From Acetobacteraceae bacterium (GTDB lineage: Bacteria; Pseudomonadota; Alphaproteobacteria; Acetobacterales; Acetobacteraceae): a stretch of 49,402 nt of DNA. The translations under genes were made by a program, and so were the position numbers. The notes under the pieces were generated by a model that had not been told where the DNA came from, did not search any database, and was given only the letters and a program-made list of their open reading frames with translations. The stretch is from the NCBI GenBank assembly GCA_025352375.1, contig JANXTL010000173.1:1-49402 (forward strand). Reading direction: 5' to 3'. This document shows positions 16,686 to 27,022 of this stretch, in pieces (within the stretch, counting starts at the first letter, position 1; every line of letters begins with the position of its first letter).

Positions 16686-17153
16686 TTATGTCTTCTGCCG
16701 CAAATAATGCATCTCATCCCCCGTCCAACCCACCGCGTTCGGCACGGTGTAGAACAACTCGGCGATCATCGCCTTGAATTTCCACACGCCGTTCACGCGC
16801 GCATAAACATCGTCGTAACGGCCGGCCACGACGTAGCTGACGCCGAAGCGGCCGTAGCGGGCTTCCAGATACGATGTACCGGTGCCGGTATCGCCGGCGA
16901 CCTCAACATCGTGGCTATGGATGAATTGCTTGATGAAGAAGCGGTCGCGCTCGCCCATGGCGCGGAAACCGCGGTCGATGGCGTCGATGCCCTCATGCCG
17001 AGCGAGGTAACCCAGCTCGACCACCGCGTCGTCGGTGAACAGGGCGCGGCATTGTTCGTAATGGCTTTCGTTCAGGCTGGCGTGGTAGCGGTTCCGCAGG
17101 CGGCGGATGTCTTCGATATCTTCCAGGCGCTGGATGCGTTGTTCCAGGGTCAT
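16686..17153 (-). CDS. SnoaL/NTF2-like family protein
   Basis: A 155-residue protein with the cone-shaped alpha+beta NTF2-like (SnoaL_4) pattern. An N-terminal helix (LEQRIQRLEDIEDIRRLRNR) is followed by NESHYEQCRALFTDDAVVEL and the strands GRYDDVYARVNGVWKFKAMI. Members include ring-hydroxylating dioxygenase beta-like subunits, dehydratases and isomerases; the sequence does not reveal which. It overlaps the upstream gamma-carbonic-anhydrase gene by four bases (ATGA), so the two are translated together. Confidence 0.82.
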   Translation of the reverse strand: MTLEQRIQRLEDIEDIRRLRNRYHASLNESHYEQCRALFTDDAVVELGYLARHEGIDAIDRGFRAMGERDRFFIKQFIHSHDVEVAGDTGTGTSYLEARYGRFGVSYVVAGRYDDVYARVNGVWKFKAMIAELFYTVPNAVGWTGDEMHYLRQKT

Positions 17154-17740
17154 GACATTTCCACCTCTTGTCCGGCCGCCATCCTCGCGGCTATGTCGGC
17201 GCGCCAGGCTGCGAATTCCTCGCCGCTCCAGGCGTCGTGTTTGCCGATCGCGTAGGCGCGGGCGTTGCGGTAGTAGACCAACGCGTTGCGGCGGTTGGCG
17301 GCGAAATTATCGCGGGTGGCGACCACTTTGCCGGGCACGCCCATGACCACCGAACCCTCGGGAATGACGGCACCGGGCGGCACCAGAGCCATCGAGCCGA
17401 TAATGCTCCGGCGGCCGATTTTAGCACCGTCCATCACCACCGACCCGATGCCGATCAGGCAATCGTCCCCAATCTCCGCCCCATGCACCACGGCACGGTG
17501 CGCGATGGAGCAGTAATCCCCGATCGTCGTCCCCTTGCCGCCGCCGAGGTGGATGACCGCGCCGTCCTGCACGTTCGTGCATCTCCCGATGCTCACGCCG
17601 GCGGTGCCCTCCGACCGGATGACGGAGTACGGCCAAAAACTGCTGCCCTCCCCGGCGATGACGAGGCCGAAGATGCGGGCAGTAGGATCGACGAAAGCGG
17701 GCCGGTCCAGCTTGACGTTGGGGCCGAGGGCGAAGGTCAT
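17150..17740 (-). CDS. Gamma-carbonic-anhydrase-like hexapeptide protein
   Basis: A 196-residue left-handed beta-helix protein with hexapeptide repeats (for example IGRCTNVQDGAVIHLGGG, IGDYCSIAHRAVVHGAEIGD). Metal-binding histidines are at the usual places: VIHLG, IAHRAVVHGAE. It belongs to the gamma-CA/PaaY/YrdA group; carbonic anhydrase activity is possible but many members act otherwise. The C-terminal 40 residues form a helix that packs the trimer. Start ATG at 17740. It leads an operon with the NTF2-like gene and is divergent from the aminotransferase, 76 bases away. Confidence 0.88.
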   Translation of the reverse strand: MTFALGPNVKLDRPAFVDPTARIFGLVIAGEGSSFWPYSVIRSEGTAGVSIGRCTNVQDGAVIHLGGGKGTTIGDYCSIAHRAVVHGAEIGDDCLIGIGSVVMDGAKIGRRSIIGSMALVPPGAVIPEGSVVMGVPGKVVATRDNFAANRRNALVYYRNARAYAIGKHDAWSGEEFAAWRADIAARMAAGQEVEMS

Positions 17741-17816
17741 GGACGGTGTTTCCCGATGGAATGGCGGCAGGCTACCAGTCCTGCTATGGTGGCGCCATAA
17801 ACACAGGAGTGTCCCC

Positions 17817-19226
17817 ATGGCCCCGCCCCCGCCGTTCGGTGCGAATTCCCCCGCTGCCCGCGACATCGCCTCGGTGTTGCATCCCTATACCGACCTGAAA
17901 ACGCACCTGACGGCCGGGCCGGTGGTGATCAGCCGCGGCAAGGGTGTGCGGGTATGGGACGACGCCGGCAAGGATTATATCGAGAGCGTGGCGGGGTTGT
18001 GGTGCGCCTCGCTAGGCTTCGACAATGAACGCCTGGTGCAGGCGGCGATGACGCAAATGCGCAAGCTGCCCTTCTACCACGCCTTCACCGCCAAATCGCA
18101 CGAGCCGATGATCGACCTGGCGGAGATGCTGCTGGAACGTTCGCCCGTCCCCATGAGCAAAGTGTTCTTTGCCAACTCCGGCTCCGAGGCGAACGACTCC
18201 GCCATCAAAATGGTCTGGTATCTGAACAATGCGCTGGGCCGCCCGAAGAAGAAGAAACTCATCGGCCGGTTGAAGGGCTACCACGGCATCACCATCGCCG
18301 CCGCGTCTCTCACCGGACTGCCCGCCAACCACCGCAGCTTCGACGTGCCCCTGCCGGGGTTCGTGCACACCATCACGCCGCATTTCTACCACGGCGCCCT
18401 GCCGGGGGAGACCGAGGACGCCTTTTCCTCGCGCTGCGCCAATGAGCTGGAGGCGTTGATCTTGGCGGAAGGCCCCGACACCGTGGCCGCCATGTGGGCC
18501 GAACCCATTATGGGCGCCGGCGGCGTGATCGTGCCGCCTTCAGGGTATTTCCCAAAAATCCAGGCCGTGCTGCGCAAATACGATATTTTGCTCGTTGTCG
18601 ATGAGGTCATTTGCGGCTTCTGGCGTACCGGCCACTACTGGGGCAGCCAGACGCTGGACATCCGGCCGGATATTCTCACGTGCGCCAAGGCCCTGTCCGC
18701 CTCCTACATGCCGATCAGCGCGGTGATGGTGAACCAACGCGTGTTCGATGCTTTGGCGGATGAGAGCAACGCCATCGGCACGTTCGGCCATGGCTTCACC
18801 TACTCCGGCCACCCGGTGCCCGCCGCCGTCGCGATCGAGACGCTGAAAATCTATGACGAAACCGATATGGGCGGGCATGTCGGCCGGGTTGGGCCGCATC
18901 TACAATCGGAGTTGCGCCGCCGTTTCGCGGACCATGAATTGGTCGGCGAGGTGCGCGGCACCGGCCTGATCGCCGCCATGGAGCTGGTCGCCGACAAAGC
19001 CGGCCGGGTGAACTTCGACCCCAAGGCGAAAATCGGCCCTCGCCTGACCAAGATCATGGAGGAGAACGGCGTGATCGGCCGAGCGTCGATGAACGATACG
19101 CTGTGCTTCAGCCCGCCGCTGATTATTTCCGAGGCGGAAATCGACGAAATGCTGGATCGCGTCGGCAAGTCGCTGGATACGCTGACAGTGCAGATCCGGC
19201 GGGAGCAGATCGCCGTCGTTCGCTGA
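17817..19226 (+). CDS. Class III omega-aminotransferase
   Basis: A 469-residue PLP enzyme of the omega-amino acid:pyruvate/taurine:pyruvate/putrescine aminotransferase type. The opening LHPYTDLKTHLTAGPVVISR and YIESVAGLWCASLGF are typical. Other marks are FANSGSEANDSAIK, the PLP Asp in VVDEVICGFWRTGHYWG (about residue 260) and the lysine in CAKALSASYMPISA (about 290). AGGAG stands seven bases before the ATG at 17817; the open frame upstream is only an extension. A Liv-type binding protein follows by 26 bases with its own strong ribosome binding site, so the two may be co-transcribed and serve uptake and deamination of one amine. Confidence 0.92.
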   Translation: MAPPPPFGANSPAARDIASVLHPYTDLKTHLTAGPVVISRGKGVRVWDDAGKDYIESVAGLWCASLGFDNERLVQAAMTQMRKLPFYHAFTAKSHEPMIDLAEMLLERSPVPMSKVFFANSGSEANDSAIKMVWYLNNALGRPKKKKLIGRLKGYHGITIAAASLTGLPANHRSFDVPLPGFVHTITPHFYHGALPGETEDAFSSRCANELEALILAEGPDTVAAMWAEPIMGAGGVIVPPSGYFPKIQAVLRKYDILLVVDEVICGFWRTGHYWGSQTLDIRPDILTCAKALSASYMPISAVMVNQRVFDALADESNAIGTFGHGFTYSGHPVPAAVAIETLKIYDETDMGGHVGRVGPHLQSELRRRFADHELVGEVRGTGLIAAMELVADKAGRVNFDPKAKIGPRLTKIMEENGVIGRASMNDTLCFSPPLIISEAEIDEMLDRVGKSLDTLTVQIRREQIAVVR

Positions 19227-19252
19227 TCGATTCTTTACAAGGAGGAAATGCC

Positions 19253-20443
19253 ATGAACAAAATCGCTCGCCGTGGCCTGCTGGCCGGCGCATCCTTCGCC
19301 GTCATGGGCACGCGCACCTACGCCGCCAACCCCATCAAGATCGGCATGCCGCTCGCGCTCACCGGGCCATTGGGCTCGGTCGGTAACGAGCAGAAGCACG
19401 GCGCCGAGTTCTGGGCCAAACGCGTCAACGCGGCCGGCGGCATTATGGGGCGCCCGGTCGAGGTCCTGACCACCGACACCGGCGGCGATCCCGCATCCTG
19501 CGTGCGCAAGGCCCAGGAAATGGTGGAGCGGGAAAACTGCCATTTGCTCATGGGCATGACGCTGTCGTCCGAGGCGCTGGCTGTGGTGCCAAAATTGGCC
19601 GAGTGGAACTCGATCTTTATCTCGTCCGATAATGGCGACGGGCGATTGACGGCCGAATCGTTCGTGCCGAATTTCTTCCGGTCGAATATTTCGGGACCGA
19701 TGGGAACGCGGGCGGTTTCTCTCTATTTGCGGGACTCGCCGATGACGAAATTCTACGGCATGGGCATGGACTACGCCTGGGGCCGTGGCAGCGTCGGCGT
19801 GTTCGAGAGGGAGGTGCAGCGCGCCGGAAAAACGATGCTGGGCACAGTGTTCTCCCCGACAGGGACGAAGGATTTTTCCACGTATATCACCAAGATCCGC
19901 CAATCCGGGGCGGACGCGGTTTATCTGGTGTTGGCCGGCGACGACTACAACGCGTTTCTGTCCCAGGCGAAACAATACCGGCTGGATGAGAAGGTGAAGC
20001 TGCTGACCGAGGTGGTGGACCTCACCAGCATTCGCGCGGTGGGGGATGCGGCGGTCGGCCTGATCGGGTCGACGCGGTATGCATACACGCTCGATAACCC
20101 AAAGAATAAAGCCTTCGTCGCCGACTGGCAGAAGGAGTATGGCCAGGTCCCCGACAATAACGAGGGCGAGCAGTGGCAGTGCTGCCAGATCCTGACCGCC
20201 GGGATTACCAAAGCCGGCACGACCGACGTCGGGCCATTGCGCGCGGCGTTGGAGACAGTGGCGATCGACGACATCAAGGGCAAAGTCGCGATGCGCGCCT
20301 GCGATCACCAGGTGATCCAGCCCGGTTTCATCGTGAGGGTGACCAAGCATGAGGGGGTCGCGCTGCCAGTACCCGAGGTTATTGCCACGTATCCAGGGGA
20401 CAAGACGGCTCCGGCGTGTTTGAAGATGACGTACGAGGAGTGA
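19253..20443 (+). CDS. ABC transporter substrate-binding protein (Liv type)
   Basis: A 396-residue periplasmic binding protein of the branched-chain amino acid/amide (Peripla_BP_6) family. The N-terminus MNKIARRGLLAGASFA looks like a Tat-type signal with cleavage near YAA. The mature start NPIKIGMPLALTGPLGSVGN is the family's first strand and loop. A textbook AAGGAGG precedes the ATG. No permease or ATPase genes follow, so it must share a transporter encoded elsewhere. Placement after the omega-aminotransferase suggests an amino acid, amide or amine ligand. A long hairpin lies about 90 bases after the stop. Confidence 0.9.
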   Translation: MNKIARRGLLAGASFAVMGTRTYAANPIKIGMPLALTGPLGSVGNEQKHGAEFWAKRVNAAGGIMGRPVEVLTTDTGGDPASCVRKAQEMVERENCHLLMGMTLSSEALAVVPKLAEWNSIFISSDNGDGRLTAESFVPNFFRSNISGPMGTRAVSLYLRDSPMTKFYGMGMDYAWGRGSVGVFEREVQRAGKTMLGTVFSPTGTKDFSTYITKIRQSGADAVYLVLAGDDYNAFLSQAKQYRLDEKVKLLTEVVDLTSIRAVGDAAVGLIGSTRYAYTLDNPKNKAFVADWQKEYGQVPDNNEGEQWQCCQILTAGITKAGTTDVGPLRAALETVAIDDIKGKVAMRACDHQVIQPGFIVRVTKHEGVALPVPEVIATYPGDKTAPACLKMTYEE

Positions 20444-20905
20444 GGGGGGAGGGCGTTAGCTCGATCCTATGGCAGAGAGTGGGGACCCACCCGACGATGT
20501 CGCGCTTCGTGATACCGTAGGGATTCCATCTGCGACCATCGGCGTCATCTGCGGACAAACCTTCTTTCAACAGATTTTGTCCGCGGATGACGCCGATGGT
20601 CGAAGATACTCGTTTGCATATAACCAAATTTGTACCAGTCCAAGTTATTATTATATCGTATAAATCGGGGGCGCCGCCGATGCATCGTGCAGCGGCAGGT
20701 GGCCTGGAATAAAGCTCGATCATTCCGATAAATTCTGTAGATAGAATTGTATCCTTATTTACCCGTGGATTCGTGCATAACGCAAGCGCGTTACATACCA
20801 CTCCACCGGCACATCCAAAATCAAGAAAACGGACATTTTAGCGCGTCAACGACAGATCGATCCGGCGCGGGCTGTGCTGGAGCACATGTCGATGTAGCAT
20901 CGCGC
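20444..20905. other. Intergenic region with a long hairpin
   Basis: A 462-base gap of lower GC than its neighbours. It holds a 27-bp inverted repeat (listed separately) and no gene I can support. Frames that cross it are not protein-like. The downstream part is AT-rich (around 20610-20680) and could hold the promoter of the symporter gene, but no convincing -35/-10 pair was picked out. Confidence 0.5.
20533..20602. repeat. 27-bp inverted repeat (hairpin)
   Basis: Left arm 20533-20559 begins CGACCATCGGCGTC, right arm 20576-20602 ends GACGCCGATGGTCG. The arms pair over 27 positions with one mismatch (T against G, a G-U pair in RNA) around a 16-base loop. It follows the binding-protein gene. 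It may end that transcript, or be a single copy of a dispersed palindromic repeat. Confidence 0.7.
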
Positions 20906-22162
20906 ATGGGATGGTCATCGCTTCAGGCACTCTGTGGTCTCGCGGCCGGGCTGCTGGTCGGCGCCAAGTTGGGACTGGGCCCGGCGATGGGCGCGGTCGC
21001 GCAGAGGCTTATTGGCGTCTATGAGGTCGGCGCGCCAGTCCTGATCTTCGCCATTCTCGCACCCTCGATGCTCAAGCTTCTGCGGCACGACCGGGGAGAT
21101 TTGCGGCGGTTCACGATCCATGCCATCGCATGGTTCTCGGCGCTGCGGCTGGCGGTCATCGTGGTTGCCACGCTTGCCGTCGCCTTGTTGTACCGGCTGC
21201 CGCTGACCGAACCGGTGGGCATGGCGTGGAACATCCCCTCTTTCGCGGGCAACCGCTATTTTCTGACCCTGGCAGCGGCCTGCCTGACGGCATGGTTTCT
21301 GCGCAACCGCTCAGGCTGGGCCATCGGTTTGTTCATGCGGGTACCGGATTCCATCGAAGCGGCGGGCAATCTGCTAACCCGGCTGACGCCGTTGTTCGGT
21401 TTTCTGGTCGGCATCTACATCGTTTCCTTGCCGGATATGCTGGCCTCGGCCGTCGACCGGATCCCGAACGCCGCATTGCATGCGGTCACGTTCCGCTGGT
21501 TCTCGATCGGCGAAGGCGGCCCGATGACGGTCTATCTGGCGGTCACGGCCGTCACCGCGCTGCTGTGTTTGGGGCTGCACGCCGGTCTGGTGGCATGGGC
21601 GCGATTGACGCTGCCCGCATTTTCCATCCGGGGTTACCTGTCGGGTTATCTGCTCCGCGTCTATCCGCTGATCTGGAGCACGAGCGCGGAGTCACTGGCC
21701 ATTCCCGCCAACCTCGCGATCCTGCGGCGTTACGGCGGTGGCGTGCCCGACGCCCTGCGCGATCTGTCCGCCGGTTTGGCCGCGACACTGAACCTGAACG
21801 GCACATTGATTTGCTGCCTGGTTCTTTTGCCCGCCGTGTGTATGGCCATCGGCCACCCGCTGTCGGTGGTCGCACTTCTGACATGCCTGCCGCTGATCTT
21901 CGTGCTGGGCTACGCCATTCCCGGCATCCCCGGAGAGTTGGCGATCTTCGCCGATCCGCTCGCGCAGGCCTTGGGGATATCGGGCGCAGAGCGGGATTTG
22001 TTTCTGCTACTGTTTCTGAGCTGGCAGATTGGGCTGACCGATTCATTTCGCTCCGCCGGCAGTGCCACGGACGCCGTTCCCGTGACGTTGTTGCTCACCC
22101 ATGCTTACAGATTCGGCAGTCCCCTGGACTCGGCTTCCCGAACGCCCCAATCCCGGCCATGA
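20906..22162 (+). CDS. Dicarboxylate/amino acid:cation symporter (SDF family)
   Basis: A 418-residue membrane protein of the sodium:dicarboxylate symporter (DctA/GltP) family with about eight helices plus re-entrant loops. The first hairpin motif (usually SSS-rich) reads WSTSAESLAIPANLAIL. The second substrate-site motif, usually NMDGT, reads AATLNLNGTL (about residues 295-304), so its usual Asp is replaced by Asn. The proposed start ATG at 20906 begins just before the first helix. The malic enzyme gene follows 42 bases later with its own ribosome binding site. The pair fits uptake and oxidation of C4 acids such as malate. Divergence from typical DctA makes the ligand uncertain. Confidence 0.85.
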   Translation: MGWSSLQALCGLAAGLLVGAKLGLGPAMGAVAQRLIGVYEVGAPVLIFAILAPSMLKLLRHDRGDLRRFTIHAIAWFSALRLAVIVVATLAVALLYRLPLTEPVGMAWNIPSFAGNRYFLTLAAACLTAWFLRNRSGWAIGLFMRVPDSIEAAGNLLTRLTPLFGFLVGIYIVSLPDMLASAVDRIPNAALHAVTFRWFSIGEGGPMTVYLAVTAVTALLCLGLHAGLVAWARLTLPAFSIRGYLSGYLLRVYPLIWSTSAESLAIPANLAILRRYGGGVPDALRDLSAGLAATLNLNGTLICCLVLLPAVCMAIGHPLSVVALLTCLPLIFVLGYAIPGIPGELAIFADPLAQALGISGAERDLFLLLFLSWQIGLTDSFRSAGSATDAVPVTLLLTHAYRFGSPLDSASRTPQSRP

Positions 22163-22204
22163 TGGGAGCGCTATCAACCCAGAAACGCCCGAGGGAGGCC
22201 GTTC

Positions 22205-24483
<2,279 letters not shown>

Positions 24484-24487
<4 letters not shown>

Positions 24488-25155
24488 ACAGGGGCTTCAG
24501 CCGGGGGCCGCGAGGCTTCCGGCTTCGGGCTTTCCGAGATCATCTCGATCGTGCCAGTAATCTGGCCGCCGTCTTCCACCTGAAGGCGGCGGCAACGGGC
24601 GGTGCCGATTACCTTGCCGGTGGAGCGCACGATCAAGCTACCACGAGCCGTCACGGTGCCGTCGATGGTGCCGGCGATCTCGGCATCCTCTACCTCGACC
24701 GCCCCTTTGAACATGCCTCCTGGGGCGATGGACACTTCGGTCGCTTGCAGCAGGGTTGCTTCGACCAAGCCCACAACTTCCAGGCGCTCGGCGTCCTGAA
24801 TGGTGCCCTGGACGCTGATGCCGCGTCCTACGACCAGCGTGCGGCGCTCAGCCGGGTCACGCGCAGCGGGCCGAGCCGGCGGCATCGCCGCGGGACGAGG
24901 GGCCGGTGCCCCGGAAGCCGGCGGGGGATTGACGGCAGGCTGAGGAAAAGGCGGTCGGGACATGGCAGGCGCTTCCTTGGGAGGGGCGGGGCGGAACGGA
25001 GGCACACCGAAGCCGCTATCCCGAGGCCCGTCCTGAGGGCTCGGGGCGGTCTGGGTAGCAGCCTCATGCGAGGTTTCTGCAACCCCGGCCGGCAACGTGC
25101 TGCTCGGCTGGGTTGAAGGCGTCTCGTCACGCTTACGACGGTTGAACAATGGCAC
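24484..25155 (-). CDS. Bactofilin
   Basis: A 223-residue polymer-forming cytoskeletal protein. The N-terminal 95 residues are Pro/Ala-rich and disordered. The bactofilin beta-helix core begins at RTLVVGRGISVQGTIQDAE and continues with repeats such as FKGAVEVEDAEIAGTIDG and TGKVIGTARCRRLQVEDGG. Bactofilins assemble without nucleotides and shape cells or place wall enzymes. The GTG at 25155 gives MPLFNRRKRDE, a family-like basic start; an ATG at 25215 would add 20 residues and has no better ribosome binding site, so the start is not certain. It stands alone, without the M23 peptidase often found nearby. Confidence 0.88.
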
Positions 25156-25359
25156 CCCATCTGGCTGACGAAGGTTGATGCGGGGGGGCTTACACCTATC
25201 GTGCCGCGCGAACAACCGGGTTGACCCTGCCTTAATCGCCGCACAGGCTTAAGATTGCCATCGCCCGGCATGGGCGGTTGTGGCAGGCTGACATCCTTGT
25301 AGCCTTATCGAACCCCCTCGAAGGCAAGGAACCCCCGGATCGTCCTTCATTGTGGCATC

Positions 25360-27012
25360 TCACAGGTTCGTAAACAGGCGGCCAACAAGTGCTTGCGCGT
25401 CATCTTGAATTTCCTTCATGTGGCCTTTGCTCTTAAAACTCTCCGCGTAGATTTTATAAACGTCCTCGGTGCCCGACGGCCTCGCGGCGAACCAGCCATT
25501 CTTTGCGACCACCTTAATCCCCCCAATTGGTTCGTTGTTCCCCGGTGCTCGGTTTAGTTTCTGTTCAATTGGCTCGCCGGCCAGTTCCTTCGTATCGATC
25601 CTTGCGGGATCCAATTTTGCGAGAACCGCCTTCTGTTCGGGCGACGCCGGGGCATCGATCCTTTCATAATACGAGCGACCCAGTTCCTCTGTCGAAAGCG
25701 CGAAGAACTGGCTGGGATCGTGGCCAGTTCGCGCGGTCATCTCTGCCGCGAGGAGTCCCATGATCAACCCATCCTTGTCGGTCGTCCACACCGAACCGTC
25801 CCGTCTCAGGAACGATGCCCCGGCACTCTCTTCGCCGCCGAACTGCAGAGAACCGCCGATCAGGCCGGCGCTAAACCATTTGAAGCCAACCGGCACCTCG
25901 ACTAAATTTCGCTTGTATTTCGCAACGACTCGATCGATTATCCCACTAGAAACCACGGTTTTGCCGATTGCGCCGCCACCCGGCCATGCCGGTCGATTCC
26001 CGCATAAGTAAGATATCGCCGACGCGAGAAAGTAGTTCGGGTTCATCAGGCCGTCCGACGGACAGACGATGCCGTGCCGATCCGCGTCGGTGTCATTGGC
26101 GAACGCGATATCGAATTTATGCTGAAGCGCGATCAGTGGCGTCATCGCGTAGGGCGACGAACAATCCATTCGGATCTTGCCATCCCAGTCGGCGGTCATG
26201 AACCCAAACGTCGGGTCGATCGCCTCATTTACGACGGTCGCGGCGATCTTGTAACGCTCGATGATCGGTTGCCAATATTGCACCGCCGCACCCCCCAACG
26301 GATCGATCCCAATACGCACCCCCGCGGCACTGACCGCTTCCAGATCGACGATATTGCCGAGGTCGGCGACATAGGGCGCGATGTAGTCGTGGGCATGAAG
26401 GCAGGCTGCATGGCGCGCACGCTCATAGGGCATGCGCAAGATACCGCTGAGCTTCGCTGTAAGGAAATCGTTCGCGGCTTTCTCAATCCAGCGAGTAACA
26501 TCCTGATCCGCGGGCCCACCATTGGCGGGATTGTACTTAAAGCCGCCCTCGTCCGGTGGATTGTGGGAGGGACTGATCACAATACCGTCTGCCAGGCCGG
26601 TTTGGCGCCCACGATTATACGTCAGGATCGCATGCGAAATAACGGGCGTGGGCGTATATCCGCCATGCTCGTCGATCATCGTTTCCACGCCATTGGCAGC
26701 CAGCACCTCAACGGCGGTGGCGAATGCCGCTTCCGATAATGCATGCGTGTCCATGCCCAGAAACAGCGGTCCGTCGATGCCGGCTTTGCGCCGGTAGAGG
26801 CAAACCGCCTGAGCAATCGCTAAGATATGCGCTTCATTGAACGCCGACTTAAACGCAGAACCGCGGTGCCCCGACGTGCCGAAGGCGACGCGCTGGGACG
26901 AGATGGCCATGTCTGGCGTCTGTGTGAAATACGCTGTGAGCAACCGTGGAATATTAACCAATAGGCTACGCGGGACCGGCTTGCCGGCCAAAGGGCTTAC
27001 GTGTTCCGGCAT
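25360..27012 (-). CDS. pgm: Phosphoglucomutase (alpha-D-glucose-1,6-bisphosphate type)
   Basis: A 550-residue phosphohexomutase that interconverts glucose-6-phosphate and glucose-1-phosphate. Marks are VAFGTSGHRGSAF (about residues 42-54), the phosphoserine loop GIVISPSHNPPDEGG (Ser near 147), the metal loop NDTDADRHG, the sugar loop GGEESAGAS, and RPSGTEDVYKIYAE at the phosphate-binding end. AAGGAGG precedes the ATG, which lies ten bases after the ndvB stop. The two form an operon: Pgm supplies glucose-1-phosphate, the source of UDP-glucose used by the glucan synthase. Confidence 0.96.
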   Translation of the reverse strand: MPEHVSPLAGKPVPRSLLVNIPRLLTAYFTQTPDMAISSQRVAFGTSGHRGSAFKSAFNEAHILAIAQAVCLYRRKAGIDGPLFLGMDTHALSEAAFATAVEVLAANGVETMIDEHGGYTPTPVISHAILTYNRGRQTGLADGIVISPSHNPPDEGGFKYNPANGGPADQDVTRWIEKAANDFLTAKLSGILRMPYERARHAACLHAHDYIAPYVADLGNIVDLEAVSAAGVRIGIDPLGGAAVQYWQPIIERYKIAATVVNEAIDPTFGFMTADWDGKIRMDCSSPYAMTPLIALQHKFDIAFANDTDADRHGIVCPSDGLMNPNYFLASAISYLCGNRPAWPGGGAIGKTVVSSGIIDRVVAKYKRNLVEVPVGFKWFSAGLIGGSLQFGGEESAGASFLRRDGSVWTTDKDGLIMGLLAAEMTARTGHDPSQFFALSTEELGRSYYERIDAPASPEQKAVLAKLDPARIDTKELAGEPIEQKLNRAPGNNEPIGGIKVVAKNGWFAARPSGTEDVYKIYAESFKSKGHMKEIQDDAQALVGRLFTNL

Positions 27013-27022
27013 ATTGACCTCC

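Noticed and set aside
16404-16777. Plus-strand frames in the gap before the NTF2-like gene
   Set aside because: No ribosome binding site, Arg/Pro/Ser-rich, partly antisense to the NTF2-like gene.
20379-20801. 140-codon minus-strand frame over the 20.5-kb hairpin
   Set aside because: The protein-like part merely reads through the inverted repeat; composition is otherwise random and no start signal is seen.
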